From: Notamacropus eugenii
Lineage: Eukaryota > Chordata > Mammalia > Diprotodontia > Macropodidae
Assembly: GCF_028372415.1 (NCBI RefSeq)
Contig: NC_092877.1
Location: 387,983,342 to 388,047,341 of the forward strand
Direction of reading: 5' to 3'
DNA: 64,000 nucleotides
In this document: one piece after another, positions 43,101 through 54,668 of the stretch
Layout: every line of letters begins with the position of its first letter
Numbering within the stretch: position 1 is the stretch's first letter
Program-made: the position numbers and the translations under genes
Notes under the pieces: generated by a model
What the model was told of the DNA's origin: nothing
The model's input: the letters and a program-made list of their open reading frames with translations, nothing else
The model's database searches: none

Positions 43101-45856
43101 TCTTTTTTTTTTTATTAACTTATTTAACTTTTAACATTCATTTTCACAAAATTTTGGGTTCCAAATTTTCTCCCCATTTGTCCCCTCCCCCCACCCCAAA
43201 ACACTGAGCATTCTAATTGCCCCTATCACCAATCTGCCCTCTCTTCTGTCATCCCTCCCTTCCCTTGTCCCCATCTTCTCTTTTGTCCTGTAGGGCCAGA
43301 CAACTTTCTATACCCTTTTACCTGTATTTCTTATTTCCTAGTAGCAAGAACAGTACATGACTTGTTCCTAATACTTTGAGTTCCAACTTCTCTTCATCCC
43401 TCCCTCCCCACCCATTCCCTTTGGAAGGCAAGCAATTCAATATAGGCCAAATCTGTGTAGTTTTGCAAATGACTTCCATAATAGTTGTGTTGTGTAAGAG
43501 TAACTATATTTCCCTCCAACCTATCCTGCCCCCCATTGCTTCTATTCTCTCTTTTGATGCTGTCCCTCCCCAAGAGTGTTAACTTCAAATTGCTCCCTCC
43601 TCCCATTGCCCTCCCTTCCATCATCCCCCCCACCTTGTTTATCCCCTTCTCCCCCACTTTCCTGTATTGTAAGACAGGTTTTCATACCAAAATGAGTGTG
43701 CATTTTATTCCTTCCTTTAGTGGAATGTGATGAGAGTAAACTTCATGTTTTTCTCTCACCTCCCTTCTTTTTCCCTCCACTAAAAAGTCTTTTGCTTGCC
43801 TCTTTTATGAAAGATAATTTGCCCCATTCCATTTCTCCCTTTCTCCTCCCAATATATTTCTCTCTCACTGCTTAATTTCGTTTTTTTAAGATATGATCCC
43901 ATCCTCTTCAATTCTCTTTGTGCTGTGTGTGTGTGTGTGTGTGTGTAATCCCACCCACCACCCAGATACTGAAAAGTTTCAAGAGTTACAAATATTGTCT
44001 TTCCATGTAGGAATGTAAACAGTTCAACTTTAGAATGTCCCTTATGACTTCTCTTTGCTGTTCACCTTTTTCATGCTTCTCTTCATTCTTGTGTTTGAAA
44101 GTCAAATTTTCTTTTCAGCTCTGGTCTTTTCATCAAGAATGCTTGAAAGTCCTCTATTTCACTGAAAGACCAATTTTTCCCCTGAAGTATTATGCTCAGT
44201 TTTGCTGGGTAGGTGATTCTTGGTTTTAGTCCTAGTTCCTTTGACTTCTGGAATATCCTATTCCATGCCCTTCGATCCCTTAGTGCGGAAGCTGCTAGAT
44301 CTTGTGTTATCCTGATTGTATTTCCACAATACTTGAATTGTTTCTTTCTAGCTGCTTGCAATATTTTCTCCTTGACCAGGGAACTCTGGAATTTGGCCAC
44401 AATGTTCCTAAGAGTTTCTTTTTTTGGATCTCTTTCAGGCGGTGATCTGTGGATTCCTTGAATACTTATTTTGCCCTCTGGTTCTAGAATGTCAGGGCAG
44501 TTTTCCTTGATAATTTCATGAAAGATGATGTCTAGGCTCTTTTTTTGATCATGGCTTTCAGGTAGTCCCATAATTTTTAAATTGTCTCTCCTGGATCTAT
44601 TTTCCAGGTCAGTTGTTTTTCCAATGAGATATTTCACATTATCTTCCATTTTTTCATTCTTTTGGTTTTCTTTTGTGAGTTGTTGGTTTCTCATAAAGTC
44701 ATTGGCCTCCATCTGTTCCATTCTAATTTTGAAAGAATTATTTTCTTCAGTGAGCTTTTGAACCTCCTTTTCCATTTGGTTAATTCTGCTTTTGAAAGCA
44801 TTCTTCTCTTCATTGGCTTTTTGAACCTCTTTTGCCAATTGAGTTAGCCTATTTTTCAGGGTGTTATTTTCTTCAGCATTTTTTTGGGTCTCCTTTAGCA
44901 AGGTGTTGACCTGCTTTTCATGCTTTTCTTTCATCTCTCTCATTTCTCTTCCCAGTTTTTCCTCCACCTCTCTAACTTGATTTTCGAAATCCTTTATGAG
45001 CTCTTCCATGGCCTGAGCCCATGGTATATTTATTTTGGATGTGTGGGATACAGAAACCTTGACTTCTGTGTCTTTCCCTGATGGTAAGCATTGTTCTTCC
45101 TCATCAGAAAGGAAGGGAGGAATTATCTGTTCACCAAGAAAGTAACCTTCTACAGTCTTATTTTTTTTTCCCTTTTCTGGGCATTTTCCCAGCCAGTGAC
45201 TTGACTTCTGAATTTTCTTTCCACCCCCACCTTGCCTCCAGATCTGCCCAACCAGCACTTGGGGTCTCAGATTCAAGTGCTGCTTCCCAGCCTCAGGGCT
45301 TTGGGTGGGGGCAGGGCTGCTATTCAGTGTGAGATTAAGTTCTGGTGCTCAGGTGGGGGCAGGGCCGCCACACAGGACTCAGTTCCCTCAGGGGGTTTAT
45401 GCAGAGACCTTCAACAATGGATCCAAGCTCCTGCCTGCTTTGGGGGCCCCGGTCTGCCACTGCCCCCGCTGCTGCCTCCCAAGGGGGCCCAAGCCACGGG
45501 GATACCCCACTTCCCTGTTGGCCATCCAAAAAGACTCTCCCACCGACCCTTGTCACCTGTGGGTGGGGGGACCTGCGCGGCCACCGAAGATTCCATCCCT
45601 GAAGCCTGCTGGGATCTGCTCCTCTCGGTGCTGCACGGCCAAGGCAGGGCTGGGCTCTACTCCGGTCCGTGATGGACCTTTCGCATCAGGTTTTCAGGTC
45701 TCTCTGGAACAGAAATCTCCTCCACTCCATTGTTCTGTGGCTTCTGCTGCTCCAGAATTTGTTAGGAGTTCTTCTTTACAGATATTTTATGGGCTGTGGG
45801 TTAGGAGCTAGCATATGTGTGTCTTTCTACTCCGCCATCTTGGCTCCTCCCCGCTT
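43101..45856 (-). mobile_element. Half-L1 (HAL1-like) element #3, full length, - strand
   Basis: On the - strand it starts GAGGAGCCAAGATGGCGGAG (45832-45851) with a 5' UTR of about 0.67 kb. ORF1 follows (45184-44083), then about 0.95 kb of 3' UTR and a poly(A) tail seen as the T run at about 43101-43113. The 3' end matches element #2 (TTTAACTTTTAACATTCATT on the + strand), so both belong to one subfamily. It has no ORF2. It lies within an antisense L1 relic. Confidence 0.87.
44083..45184 (-). CDS. L1-type ORF1 protein of half-L1 #3 (open, start region shifted)
   Basis: The frame is open over the whole ORF1 and beyond it upstream. It has KTVEGYFLGEQIIPPFLSDE, a long coiled coil (QVREVEEKLGREMREMKEKH, LTQLAKEVQKANEEKNAFKS), an RRM-like domain (LENRSRRDNLKIMGLPESHD, IHRSPPERDPKKETLRNIVA) and the C-terminal domain (GNTIRITQDLAASALRDRRA, LGLKPRITYPAKLSIILQGK), ending FDFQTQE. 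The family start MPRKGK at 45184 is one base out of frame, because the A run after GGG has one extra A. This is otherwise the best preserved of the four. Confidence 0.82.
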
Positions 45857-45870
45857 GTTAGTGTTTTTTT

Positions 45871-46655
45871 TGTAGATTTATCTGCTTATGTCCAAGGCCC
45901 TTCAGTTTTCTTCTTCCTGAGATCTTTGGTCATTTCAGCTTTCCCCCCCTCCTAATTTTCTTCTAATGATTTTATGCCTTATCTCAGCCTTCTGTCACAT
46001 TGGGTAAATTCATGGTTCACAAGCCTAGTTCTCTGCCTCAATTGATTTTTGGGTGGTCAGAACTGGCCCCAGCTGGATGCTGTGGGGGAAGGGGGGTAGG
46101 AGAGTGGAGAGAGATAGAGGAGAAGAGCTCAGGTTTCAAGGTACCTGCACAGGACCTTCACACACACACACACACACACACAATGTCCTGTCCTGCTGAT
46201 CTGGCCAGCTCCCTGTGTTCCTCAGTTCATCACCCCTTCATCACCTCTTGCCTGGCCCTGAGGCCAGGAATAATGAGCTGTTGGTAGGGGCTTGTCGACT
46301 CTGGCACCAACTCTATTGTCAGACTTGTCTTACCCAGCACCAGGTTTAGAATGGTATAGCACTATGTTTAGGGGTTGTCTGCCGAGCTCCAGCTATCTAT
46401 CTCAGGTGCCAGCAGATCTTTACTCCTGAAGGGTTCCAGAGCAAACTTCTGCAGCCTGAAACTGGGGGATTCATGGCACTGAAAATGGGATTGGGTTTTG
46501 TTGTAAACTGGTGTGTGTTTGGGCCACTGGGTCTGCTCGTGCTGGTATGGGAGGGCGGGAAAGGAGGGATGAGTGAACTCAGGGACAGTGAGAGTTGGTT
46601 CATGAACTTGGGTTTTTTTCACATTCTTTGGATTATGTAGTTGAAGATTAAATAA
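45871..46655 (-). mobile_element. L1 relic, antisense, probable 5' UTR part
   Basis: This continues the antisense L1 after half-L1 #3. It has moderate GC, no long frame and a short (AC)n at 46158-46181. The L1 5' UTR assignment rests on position at the 5' side of the ORF1 relic and on strand agreement, not on a recognised motif. Confidence 0.45.
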
Positions 46656-46734
46656 CTATTGAACAATTTCTATCATGGAGAGGCTTGCGATGAGGGTTAG
46701 AGACGATGCCTAGCTCAGCTTCTTGTTGCTCACA

Positions 46735-47125
46735 GGGTCCAGAACTCTATTCCTTTTTCATAATAAGTTTTTAATTGACATCTTTTTTTAATCACCTTAG
46801 TTTCCGTTTCCATCCTCTTCCCCTCCCAGAGATCCATCACATATAACAGGAAAAGGGGAGAATCAGCATAGTTGATCAATACATTAAAAAATGTGCAATG
46901 TTCTACCCTCTTTGCAGAGGGGTAGGTTGGGAACACATTTATTCATCATTTCTTACAGCATGGTAAAATGCCATCGCATTCATGTGCCATAATCAATGGG
47001 CATTTACTTTGTTTCTAGGTGTTTGCCTTCATAAGAGATGCTGCTATTAATATTTTGATGTATTTGGGGACTTTCTTCTTATCACTGCTTCCTTGGGGTA
47101 CATGTCTAGTAGTGGAATCTCTAGG
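46735..47125 (-). mobile_element. L1 3'-end relic, antisense
   Basis: The + strand reads 'tcataataagtttttaattga', 'tcatcatttcttacagcatgg', 'atgccatcgcattcatgtgcc', 'ataatcaatgggcat', 'gatgctgctattaatatttt' and 'cttggggtacatgtctagtag'. This is the same L1 3' region as at 24.5 kb, a separate truncated copy of about 390 bases. Confidence 0.75.
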
Positions 47126-47129
47126 TCAG

Positions 47130-47570
47130 GTTGTGTAGGACTTTGAAAGTGAAACAAACAGGACTATTTTATCTTAGAAGCAATATGGAGTCACTGAGGT
47201 TGGTGGAGCAGGTGAGTGAAATGACCTGTGCTTAAGGAAAATGAATTTGCCAACAGTGCGTGAAATGGATGAGAGTAAGAAAGGAGCCCCATCAAGAGGC
47301 TGTTGAAATAATTGAGAAGAAAGGGGATGAAGGTGGGGAGGGGAGAGAAGAGGTTGGATGCCAGACTTGTAGAGGTAGCAGTGGCAAGTTTGGCATTGAC
47401 TGGGCATGAAGGATATGGGGGAGTAAGGAGTGTTGGGGAGGACACCAAGGTTCTGCCTTGGGTCCTAGAAGGATGCTGCCTTCAGTAGAAAGAGGAGCTT
47501 TCAAAGAGGGAAAGAGTGAGTGGGAGAGATCACGAGTTCAGTTTTAGACTTGAGTTTACAATGTCTCCAG
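47130..47570 (-). mobile_element. L2/CR1 LINE 3' fragment, antisense
   Basis: On the + strand it reads 'ggactttgaaagtgaaac', 'ggagtcactgaggttggtgg', 'gagtgaaatgacctgtgctt', 'gaggctgttgaaataattgag' and 'caaggttctgccttgggtcc', the reverse complement of the L2 3' region. It is old and diverged. Confidence 0.65.
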
Positions 47571-47639
47571 GGCATCTTCTTTGAAATGTGCAATAAGCAA
47601 ATGGCTAAACTTCTTGAGAAATCTGTTTATACCCATGAA

Positions 47640-48985
47640 TGCCTCTGCTTTCCCTTCTCTCACATTCCTCTTACCCCTCAGCATTCTGGTCTCTACTCAC
47701 ATCATTCCACTAAAACTGTTCTCTCCAAATTTACTAAAGATCTTTTTTGTAAAAAAAAAAAAAAAAATCAACTTCATTTCTCGCTCTGAATTCTCTCCCT
47801 CCCCTTCCCTACACTGAGAAAACAAGAAAAACAAAACCTGTTACAGAAATATATAATTTATCATAATTCAAATTTCAAAATTCATTTTCCTTTCCCTGCC
47901 CCTCCTTTGGTTCTGAGCTCTTCCACTCGCTCTCCAGCCATCTGCCCCTTTCTTGCTTATAATGCCACTTTTTATGTCTAAATCACATGCCCATTTGGAG
48001 CTTGTCTTGGTGTATGGTCTGGGAAGCTGGTCTACACCTCCTTTCTGACTGTCTCTTCATTGCTAAAGCCAACGGTCTTTTCTTGGTGTTGGTCTTTCTT
48101 GACTTTGTGTCCTTCTCCTGGACACTTTCTTCTCTGCAGGTTTTCAGGACATTCTCCAGCCCACTTTCTCATTCTTCTTTGCTGGATCTTCCTCCAGGTC
48201 ACACTCAGTAACCAGAGGTGGCCCCCAAGGCTCTGTCCTGGGCCCCCTTCTCCTCTCCCTTTGGACAATATCTCTTGGAGATCTCAGCTGCTCCTGTGAG
48301 TTCAGTTATTATCTCTGCTGATGAGTCTCACATCTACTCGGCCAGCTCGAATTTCTCTCCTAACCTCTAGACTCCCATCCCCCACTCCCAACTGGACATT
48401 TTGAACGGGTGTCCTCAGATATCTCCTTCCAAACTTCTCTTTTACAGAAGAGCGCACCACAACCCTTCCAGTCCCTCAGGGTAGCTCCTAGGTGCCATCC
48501 TCAATTCCTCCCTATCTTCCATCCCCCCACATCCAATCTTGCCAAGGCCTCATCTTTGCAAGGTCTCTGGAATACACCCTCTTCCCCCCTCTGAGACTGC
48601 TTCTCTCCACCCCCCTGCAGACCCTCATCACCTCAGACCTGGACTATTGCAATAGCTGGGGGCAGGGGACCTCTGCGTGTCCCAAGTCTCTCCCCACTCG
48701 GTCTTCCATTCAGCCACCGAAGTGATTCCCTTAACCCTACTCCATCAGCTCCAGTGGCTTTTGAGATTACTTCAAAGCCCTTCCTAACCTGGGCCCCTCT
48801 ACCTGTCCAGGCGTCTTCCACCTAGTCCCCTGCCATGCACCCTTCTACTCGCTGAGGTGACACTGGCTTCCTGGCTCTCTCGGGAGTAATGCTCCATCTC
48901 CTGACCCTGGGCTCCCTTCTCCTTTGACCAGTGCAGCGGTCTTTGTGACTTGCTAGAGTTGAAAAAAGACCCTACTCCCCGGTGC
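47640..48985 (+). mobile_element. L2/CR1 LINE relic, 3' region
   Basis: The best part is 48190-48985: 'ctcagtaaccagaggtggcccccaaggctctgtcctgggccccc', split here as 'ccccaaggctctgtcctggg', 'tgctgatgagtctcacatc', 'aactggacattttgaacggg', 'ccatcctcaattcctccc', 'cctcagacctggactattgc', 'ttcagccaccgaagtgattc' and 'gtgacactggcttcctggct'. These follow the order of the L2 3' half. There is a poly(A) run at 47750-47767 within the weaker left part, which may be a different repeat. Confidence 0.65.
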
Positions 48986-49019
48986 CCAGCTTCCAGTGCC
49001 AGCTTCTTCAAACCAAGTG

Positions 49020-49559
49020 AGGCGGGTTCGGACCGCAGAGAGCACCGCCCCCTGGTGGGGCCAGCAGAGCTGACCCTTTGCTTTCGAAGCTTTGGGGAGC
49101 AGGGTACCATTCGCTCAGGACAGTAGAGGCGCGGATCAAAGCCCCTGACGCTCACCCATCCTGGGTGAGTGAGCGCTGGTCCACACCGCGCCCCAGAAGA
49201 GGGTCAGGAGGTGTGTGGGGGGGTAGGGGGGTGCAGCCCCGGGTCGGTCTCTAGGTAGCCCTCAGCCAGCGCTCCTAATTCCCCCTCCCCTCGCGGAGGC
49301 GGGTCCGGGGGCGGCCTCAGCCGCCCCGCCCCATCGGCCCCCGCCCCTCCACTCGCGCGCGGGCGGCAGCCGCAGCAGCCGCCACTGCTGCCAGCATCGC
49401 TGGTGCCGCAGCTCCGATCGCCGCCGCCCTGCATCCGGCCGCCCGTCCGTCCGTCTGTGCGGCTGCTGGGGCGGCCGAGGCCGAGGCTAGAGCCGGGGCG
49501 GGGGCCCGGCGGGGGCCGGCCGGGCCGCGGGGTGGGGGGCAGCGGGGCCCGAGCCCACC
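49020..49559 (+). promoter_or_regulatory. CpG island and 5' UTR of the LHFPL-like gene
   Basis: GC- and CpG-dense sequence leads into the ATG at 49560, without a TATA box. GC-box-like CCGCCCC/GGGGCGG words occur near 49320-49350. The density ends soon after the exon at about 49860. Together with an exon of good coding quality this marks a live promoter. Confidence 0.7.
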
Positions 49560-49805
49560 ATGCCGCGCGGCGTGGGCGTGGGTGGCTTCTGGGCGCTGCT
49601 GTCATGCGGCCTCGCCGCCCTGTGTGCCCTGGGCCTGCTGTCGCCCGCGTGGATCGTGCCGCCAGCCCCCCGCGGCCCCAAGACAGCCCCCCCGCCGTCT
49701 CTGGGCCTGCTTGGACCCTGCCTGGCCCCCGCCCCGCGGCCCTGTGCCCCCTTCGCGCTCGGGGGCCTGCGCAGCTTCGGAGACATCCCGGCCAGCGCCT
49801 GGCAG
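49560..49805 (+). CDS. First coding exon of an LHFPL/claudin-superfamily tetraspan protein
   Basis: The start is CCCACCATG, a good context, and the exon ends at a strong donor (CAG then GTAAGT) after 82 codons. A hydrophobic first membrane segment follows the start (GGFWALLSCGLAALCALGLL, then SPAWIV). After it come LGLLGPC, a second cysteine (PCAPF), and SFGDIPASAWQ just before the splice. The order W, G-L-x, C, C is the claudin/PMP22/LHFPL loop signature. The end resembles SFNAIPSLAWQ and SFGEIASGFWQ, which I recall from LHFPL1 and LHFPL2. Family members are four-pass membrane proteins; some are parts of hair-cell or synaptic complexes. I cannot tell which paralogue this is; LHFPL7/TMEM211 is one candidate. 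No second exon was found up to 64 kb, so the rest probably lies beyond the window. Confidence 0.8.
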
Positions 49806-51200
49806 GTAAGTGCCACCGCTTTCCGCCCGGTGCCAGGCTGGTGGCCCGGGGCTTCTCCCGCCGTGCCCCTCCTGCGCCAACCCGCGATCCGCTAACTCGC
49901 ACACCAACACAAACACTCACACTCACACGTGCGTGCATTCACGTTTGCTCACTCTCACGCACACATGAGCATCACCCAGACCGTTTCGCTAGCCAGGTGC
50001 TGGGAAGAGCCTGGGCTTTCTGGCGGGCACAGGGTGCCCTCTTGAGGGAAGAAGAAGCGCCCCGGAGCCTGGCCCTGCTGCTGCTGCCTCCTTGGGCCAG
50101 TTTGGGCAGGACCTTTCTTCTCCCTGGCCTGCCTCAGTTTCCTCTCTGCAGCTCGCAGGGGAAGATCTGGTCCAGCCCTCCTTGCGTATTTGCCTTGTTG
50201 AGGGGAGGAGGGATGACCCTTATCCAGAAATGACCAGGGCCAGGTTTGGGGCTTTGGGATTAGGGGGGTTTAGATTCCATACTCAGCCCAGCTCCCTCCC
50301 CTGGTGGAGGCTTCTAGGCACACACGGGCAGGGCTGAGCCCCACGGGAGCCTACTGTGGCTGCCCTGGTGCTGGGAACTAGGTAGGTGTCTGCCCTCCCT
50401 GGCTCTTCCTGCTGGGCTGTAAGCCTATTGGCCAAGGAGAGAAGTCAGCTGGGTGCCTTGGAGTCTGCCACCTTGTATAGGCTTTTCCCAAGGGGAGGAC
50501 TGTGTATGTATGGGGGGGGGGAGGGGGGGAAATCCTCAGCCTCCCTTCTTCCTCTGATGAAAAAGGTACAATGGGAATGGGGAAAAGAAGTCCCTGAGAC
50601 CTGTGCAGGGAGGGGTAGAAATAGGAGGGGGAGATGGGCACTAGAATCATGGGGCTGTTCCCTGGGGATTCTGGAGGGGAAGGAGGACAGGGAGAAGGTC
50701 CCCGTGCAGCCACATCATTTTCTGTGAAGAAACTGGGCCTGTTTAAGAGGGGAGGGAATAAGAGCTGGGCTGGGTCTCAGGACCCAAAGAGCTGTCTGAT
50801 TGTCCCAGGGACTGTGGGGGTGGAGAGCCGGACCCCAGAGGGAGGAGCAATAGCCAGTGGGCTAGAGGGCCAAAGAGAAAGACATGAAGGGCTGGAAACC
50901 TCCCTGCCCAGGAGAACTGCCCATCTACTGAGTGCTGCCTCCAGGGCACCAGCAGTCCCTTGTGTGAGGCCAGAGAGGAGAGTCTAGGTCAGACGTAGCC
51001 TGGACTCGGTGGCCTCTGAGATCCCTTCTTGCTCCTGAACCTCTTAGGCTCTCCAAAGCCTCTGAGCTGCCCTGGCCTCCACCCAGCTCCTGCCCTACAT
51101 CCCCCCTCCATCACTACAAACTAACCTGGGAGGAGCTGTCTCTGGGGGTGGTACCTTTCCCTCCTGCCTCCCTCCTGGTTCCTCCTGCCTCCCTCTTGGT
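49806..51200. other. Start of presumed LHFPL-like intron 1
   Basis: GC-rich unique-looking sequence with a short CA/CACA-rich part at about 49895-49975 and a G run at about 50512-50528. No exon with flanking splice sites could be supported. Confidence 0.5.
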
Positions 51201-51479
51201 CCCTCCTAGTCCCTCTTGGTCCCTCCTGACTCCCTCCTGGTCCTTCTTGCCCCTCTCCTGGTCCCTCCTGGGCCCCTTAGGCCCAGCCCCCTGCTAAGGA
51301 GTGCCCTCCAAGGTTTCAGCCATCTTGACTTCTCGATGTCTGCTGCTCACCCCCATCTCCTTTGGGCTTCTCTTCCTTGGCTCTGCTGTCATCTCCTGAG
51401 CCTTCTCCACACCCCTGCTTCTTTCCTGAGATCCTGTCTCCTCCAGCCCCTGCCCATACCTAGGCCCTCTCCTCTCCTG

Positions 51480-52145
51480 TCTTCCTCCTCTAACTCTGAA
51501 TTTGACAGTCTCATTCTCCTGCGTTCTGATGTGGTCTCAAGGCTGCAGAGGAGGCCCACGTTCTCCTCACACCTCCAACTACTGAGCCTGAAGTGCTCTA
51601 CCCCCACCCCAGCTGCCAAAGCTGCTCTTCCAGTCTCAGGATGGGATTACGGCTCTAAGGCCCTGATCACTGAGAACTTCCCTCTCAATGACCAGTTCAA
51701 TGCTCCTAGGGCATAAAAGGGGCCATCACAGCTTCCTTCACAATCCATCCCCCACACTGCCAGGCTCAGCTTTCTTGGGCATGGATCTGCTCACCCTCTT
51801 CTGAGCCAAAACCTTTAGTCACTCCCTCTCCCACTGAGACAAGTTCAAACTTTTTCTGGCATTCAAGGCCCTCGAATTAAGTCTTGGTAATACCTAATAA
51901 CACCCCTCCTTGTCCATCTTCATCTAGATTACTCCCTACCACATACTCTCAACTCTAATTCAGACCTACCCACTCTGCCAAATCTGTACCTTGGCTCCTT
52001 CCATTCCCCTCCCCCACCTGGGGAGACCTCTTCCAGACAGCCTTCCCCAATACACTGCCACCCCTCCTGCAGCATCTGTGGCAGCTCCCTGAAGGCAGAG
52101 ACTGAGCCTCTAAACTTTGTATCTCCCACACAGGCTAGCCAGCAT
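51480..52145 (+). mobile_element. L2/L3-type CR1 LINE 3' fragment
   Basis: The words 'aagttcaaactttttctggc', 'attcaaggccctcgaatta', 'tccatcttcatctagattact', 'ccagacagccttccccaata' and 'agctccctgaaggcagagac' run in the order of an L2/L3 3' end. Limits are approximate. C/T-rich sequence with CCCTCCTGGTCC-like repetition lies just upstream at 51150-51290. Confidence 0.65.
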
Positions 52146-52277
52146 CTGCTCGTGGCCCAGCTCTTCCCTAGCCAGGTCTCCCATTCTCCATGGGCACCCC
52201 CAGTGCCAACTTACCCATCTGTAGCCCTTTCTGGGTTGCAGTGGTATCCTCCCCACACCTTGGGAGGAAGGCAGGAC

Positions 52278-52400
52278 CAGCCTGTGCATTTCATTTTACA
52301 GATGAGAAAATGGAGACAGAGAGCATTGACATGGTTTGCCCAGGGACATAGCCAGGAAGGGACGGAGACTCTGGCCTTTGGCAGCAAGTGTTGACTGAGA
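52278..52400 (-). repeat. MIR-type SINE core
   Basis: It reads 'cattttacagatgagaaaatgg', 'tttgcccagggacatagcc' and 'agactctggcctttggcagc', the reverse complement of a MIR core. Confidence 0.7.
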
Positions 52401-53944
52401 TCGTTAATTGGGTAAGGGAGGGCATGTCCACAGCAGGGGGTGGGCATAGGAGGTACTGGAGACCCCACCCCAAGCAAAGAGCAGAGAATGGGTAAGAGTC
52501 TGTAGATGATGGAAGAGATTGTCCAGTCAAGAGGGGGCCTGGCTCCACCTGCAGCCCTCCCAGGGGCCCACCTGTCCAGGGTCCCAGAGGCTACATCTGT
52601 AGTTGTAGAAGAAAGCTGTCAGACTCTGGACCCCAGCTTTCTCCTGGCATCTCTCAGGGTCCCTGATCTGGAGGGGGTGGGGGAACCTGATTCTGTATCC
52701 TCCCCCTCTCCACAGCCCCTGTTTCCCAGCCCACATGCATAAGGAAGGAGATCCACAGCTGCTCTGAGCTCTGCATTCATTTCAGGTTCCTTCCCAGCTC
52801 TAAAAATAGTCTTGGAGCCCGAGTATTTTTGCTGCAGAAAGAGGACACTAGCAGATCCCTGCCACTCCACATAGGCACATGCCAGCAGCATAGAGAACTG
52901 GGGAAGGGGCCTTGCACCGGGCACGTTCAGAGCCCCCTCTCCAGCCAGGCCAGGGCAGCAGCCCTGGGTGGGGGACCATCGTGAGGCAGATGTTTGCCAG
53001 GGTGGAAGGAGGATTGGAGAATGTTGGCAGAGTGCCCCTGGCAGGCGTGTGGGCTCAGCGGAACCCCAATTGCCAGTTCCGGATGGCCTTGCCTGGCACC
53101 CTGGGAAAGCCTGGGAAAGCCTGGACTGGCTCAGCTCTGTCAGCTAGGCCTCACTCTATCCCAAGCAGGTGCCCAAGAGCCAAGTCAGATGCCCTGGCTT
53201 TGCCCTCTCTGGGCTGCTTCACTTTCCTCTCCTTTACACTGAGGGCGCTGGATGATGTGTTCCAGTCCCTTGGTACTCTGAAGCCCCAGCCCTGCCCAGG
53301 GGAACCCTTGTGGGCATCTGGCCTGCTTCATATGGAGGCCCTGAATCCAGTCACTGTCTGTGTTCTCCCTCAGGATCCCTGGGGACACTTTGGTGACATC
53401 ACATGAGGGGTTGGGGGCCCAGCCAGGGTTTCAGCTGTGACTGAGCCTCCCTTCCTGCCTCCCCTGCTCCACCTGCACTCCACTGGCCAGGAATCTTGGG
53501 GATAATCTCTCCTGGTCTCCCTCAGTCTCCCCTTAGGTACACAATCCGATATTAGGTCCTGCCCATCCCCCTTCCAGCTTCTTGTCCAGGGGCTTCCTGG
53601 ACCTCTCACCTTCCTTCATCTGCTGCCAAATGCCGAATCCTCTCTTTGCTCCCGTCTGCCAAGTCCATAATGGTCAGTATCCTTGGCCTGGCATTCGAAG
53701 CCCATCTCCGCGCCCCCCCCCCCCTCCGGCTCTAGGCTGCCACCCTCCAGGGTCAGCACTCTTTTCTTCACTGTAATTCCTGCAGGTTCCTGGCTCCTTT
53801 GCTCTCACAGAGGCCAGGGGACCCCTGTGCCAGGCACACGTGCACCATAACTGTCTGTGACTGTCTGGCTCTGGGGTCACCGTGTGACCAGAGAGCAGGC
53901 CCTACCGTCCCTGGCGAGTGTCTGCCCCTCAGGCTTCCTTGGCT

Positions 53945-54170
53945 AGGCAGTCACTTGTTATTACTGAGTCATATCTGACTCTCCTTGACACCATTTGGGA
54001 TTTTCTTAGCGAAGATACTGGAGGGGTTTGCTATTTACTTTTCCTGCTCATTTGACAATTGAGGAAACTGAGGCAAAAAGAGTGAAGTGACTTGCCCAGG
54101 ATCATATAGCTGCTAAGTGTCTGATGGAACTCAGGAAGCTGAGTCTTCCAGACTCTATCCCTGTTACCCT
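53945..54170 (-). repeat. Marsupial MIR-type SINE, near complete
   Basis: Diagnostic words on the + strand are 'gtcatatctgactctccttg', 'gggattttcttagcgaagata', 'gaggggtttgct', 'ttgaggaaactgaggcaaaa', 'gacttgcccaggatcatatag' and 'gtgtctgatggaactcagg'. Confidence 0.85.
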
Positions 54171-54668
54171 GCTGGGGCACCCCAGGGGCAGAGCCCCTTT
54201 GCCTTCCCTGAGGGAAGCTGGACTTCTTGCTGAGTGTGGGTGGGGGTTTCATGGTGCTTCCCAGGTGGCCCCTGGCTGGTCGCCCCTGAGTCAAGACCAG
54301 GCCTTATGTTAAATGAAGCAGAAAGTCTACCTACTGACGTTCTAATGGGGCAGACAGAGAAAGTGCCCAGGGACAGGTATGGCCCCTGGAAGCCCTGGGA
54401 GCTAAGCCTCAGGAACCCCAGCCGCGGGGCACCCTCGGGCATCTCTGCTAGTGAAGGCAGGCACTCCCAGAGGCCAAGCACTGAAGGTCCCTGCCCTCCT
54501 GTTCATCTCCTCACATTCTTTCCAAGATTTGCATCCTGTTTGGAGAAGTCCCTGGGCCCTTGTGGGAAGCGAAGAGGCCCCTGGTAAACAGCATCAGGAA
54601 ACATGGATAAACGCCAGAAGCCCTGCCCCTCCCCACCCCACCTTCTCCTTCCTCTGTGACAGGATGAA

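Noticed and set aside
45232-45811. Plus-strand frames of 146-168 codons
   Set aside because: They are the opposite strand of the GC-rich 5' UTR of half-L1 #3; the same kind of frame appears opposite the 5' UTR of the other copies.
51216-51716. 166-codon + strand frame
   Set aside because: C/T-rich sequence joined to a CR1-type LINE tail; no known protein words.
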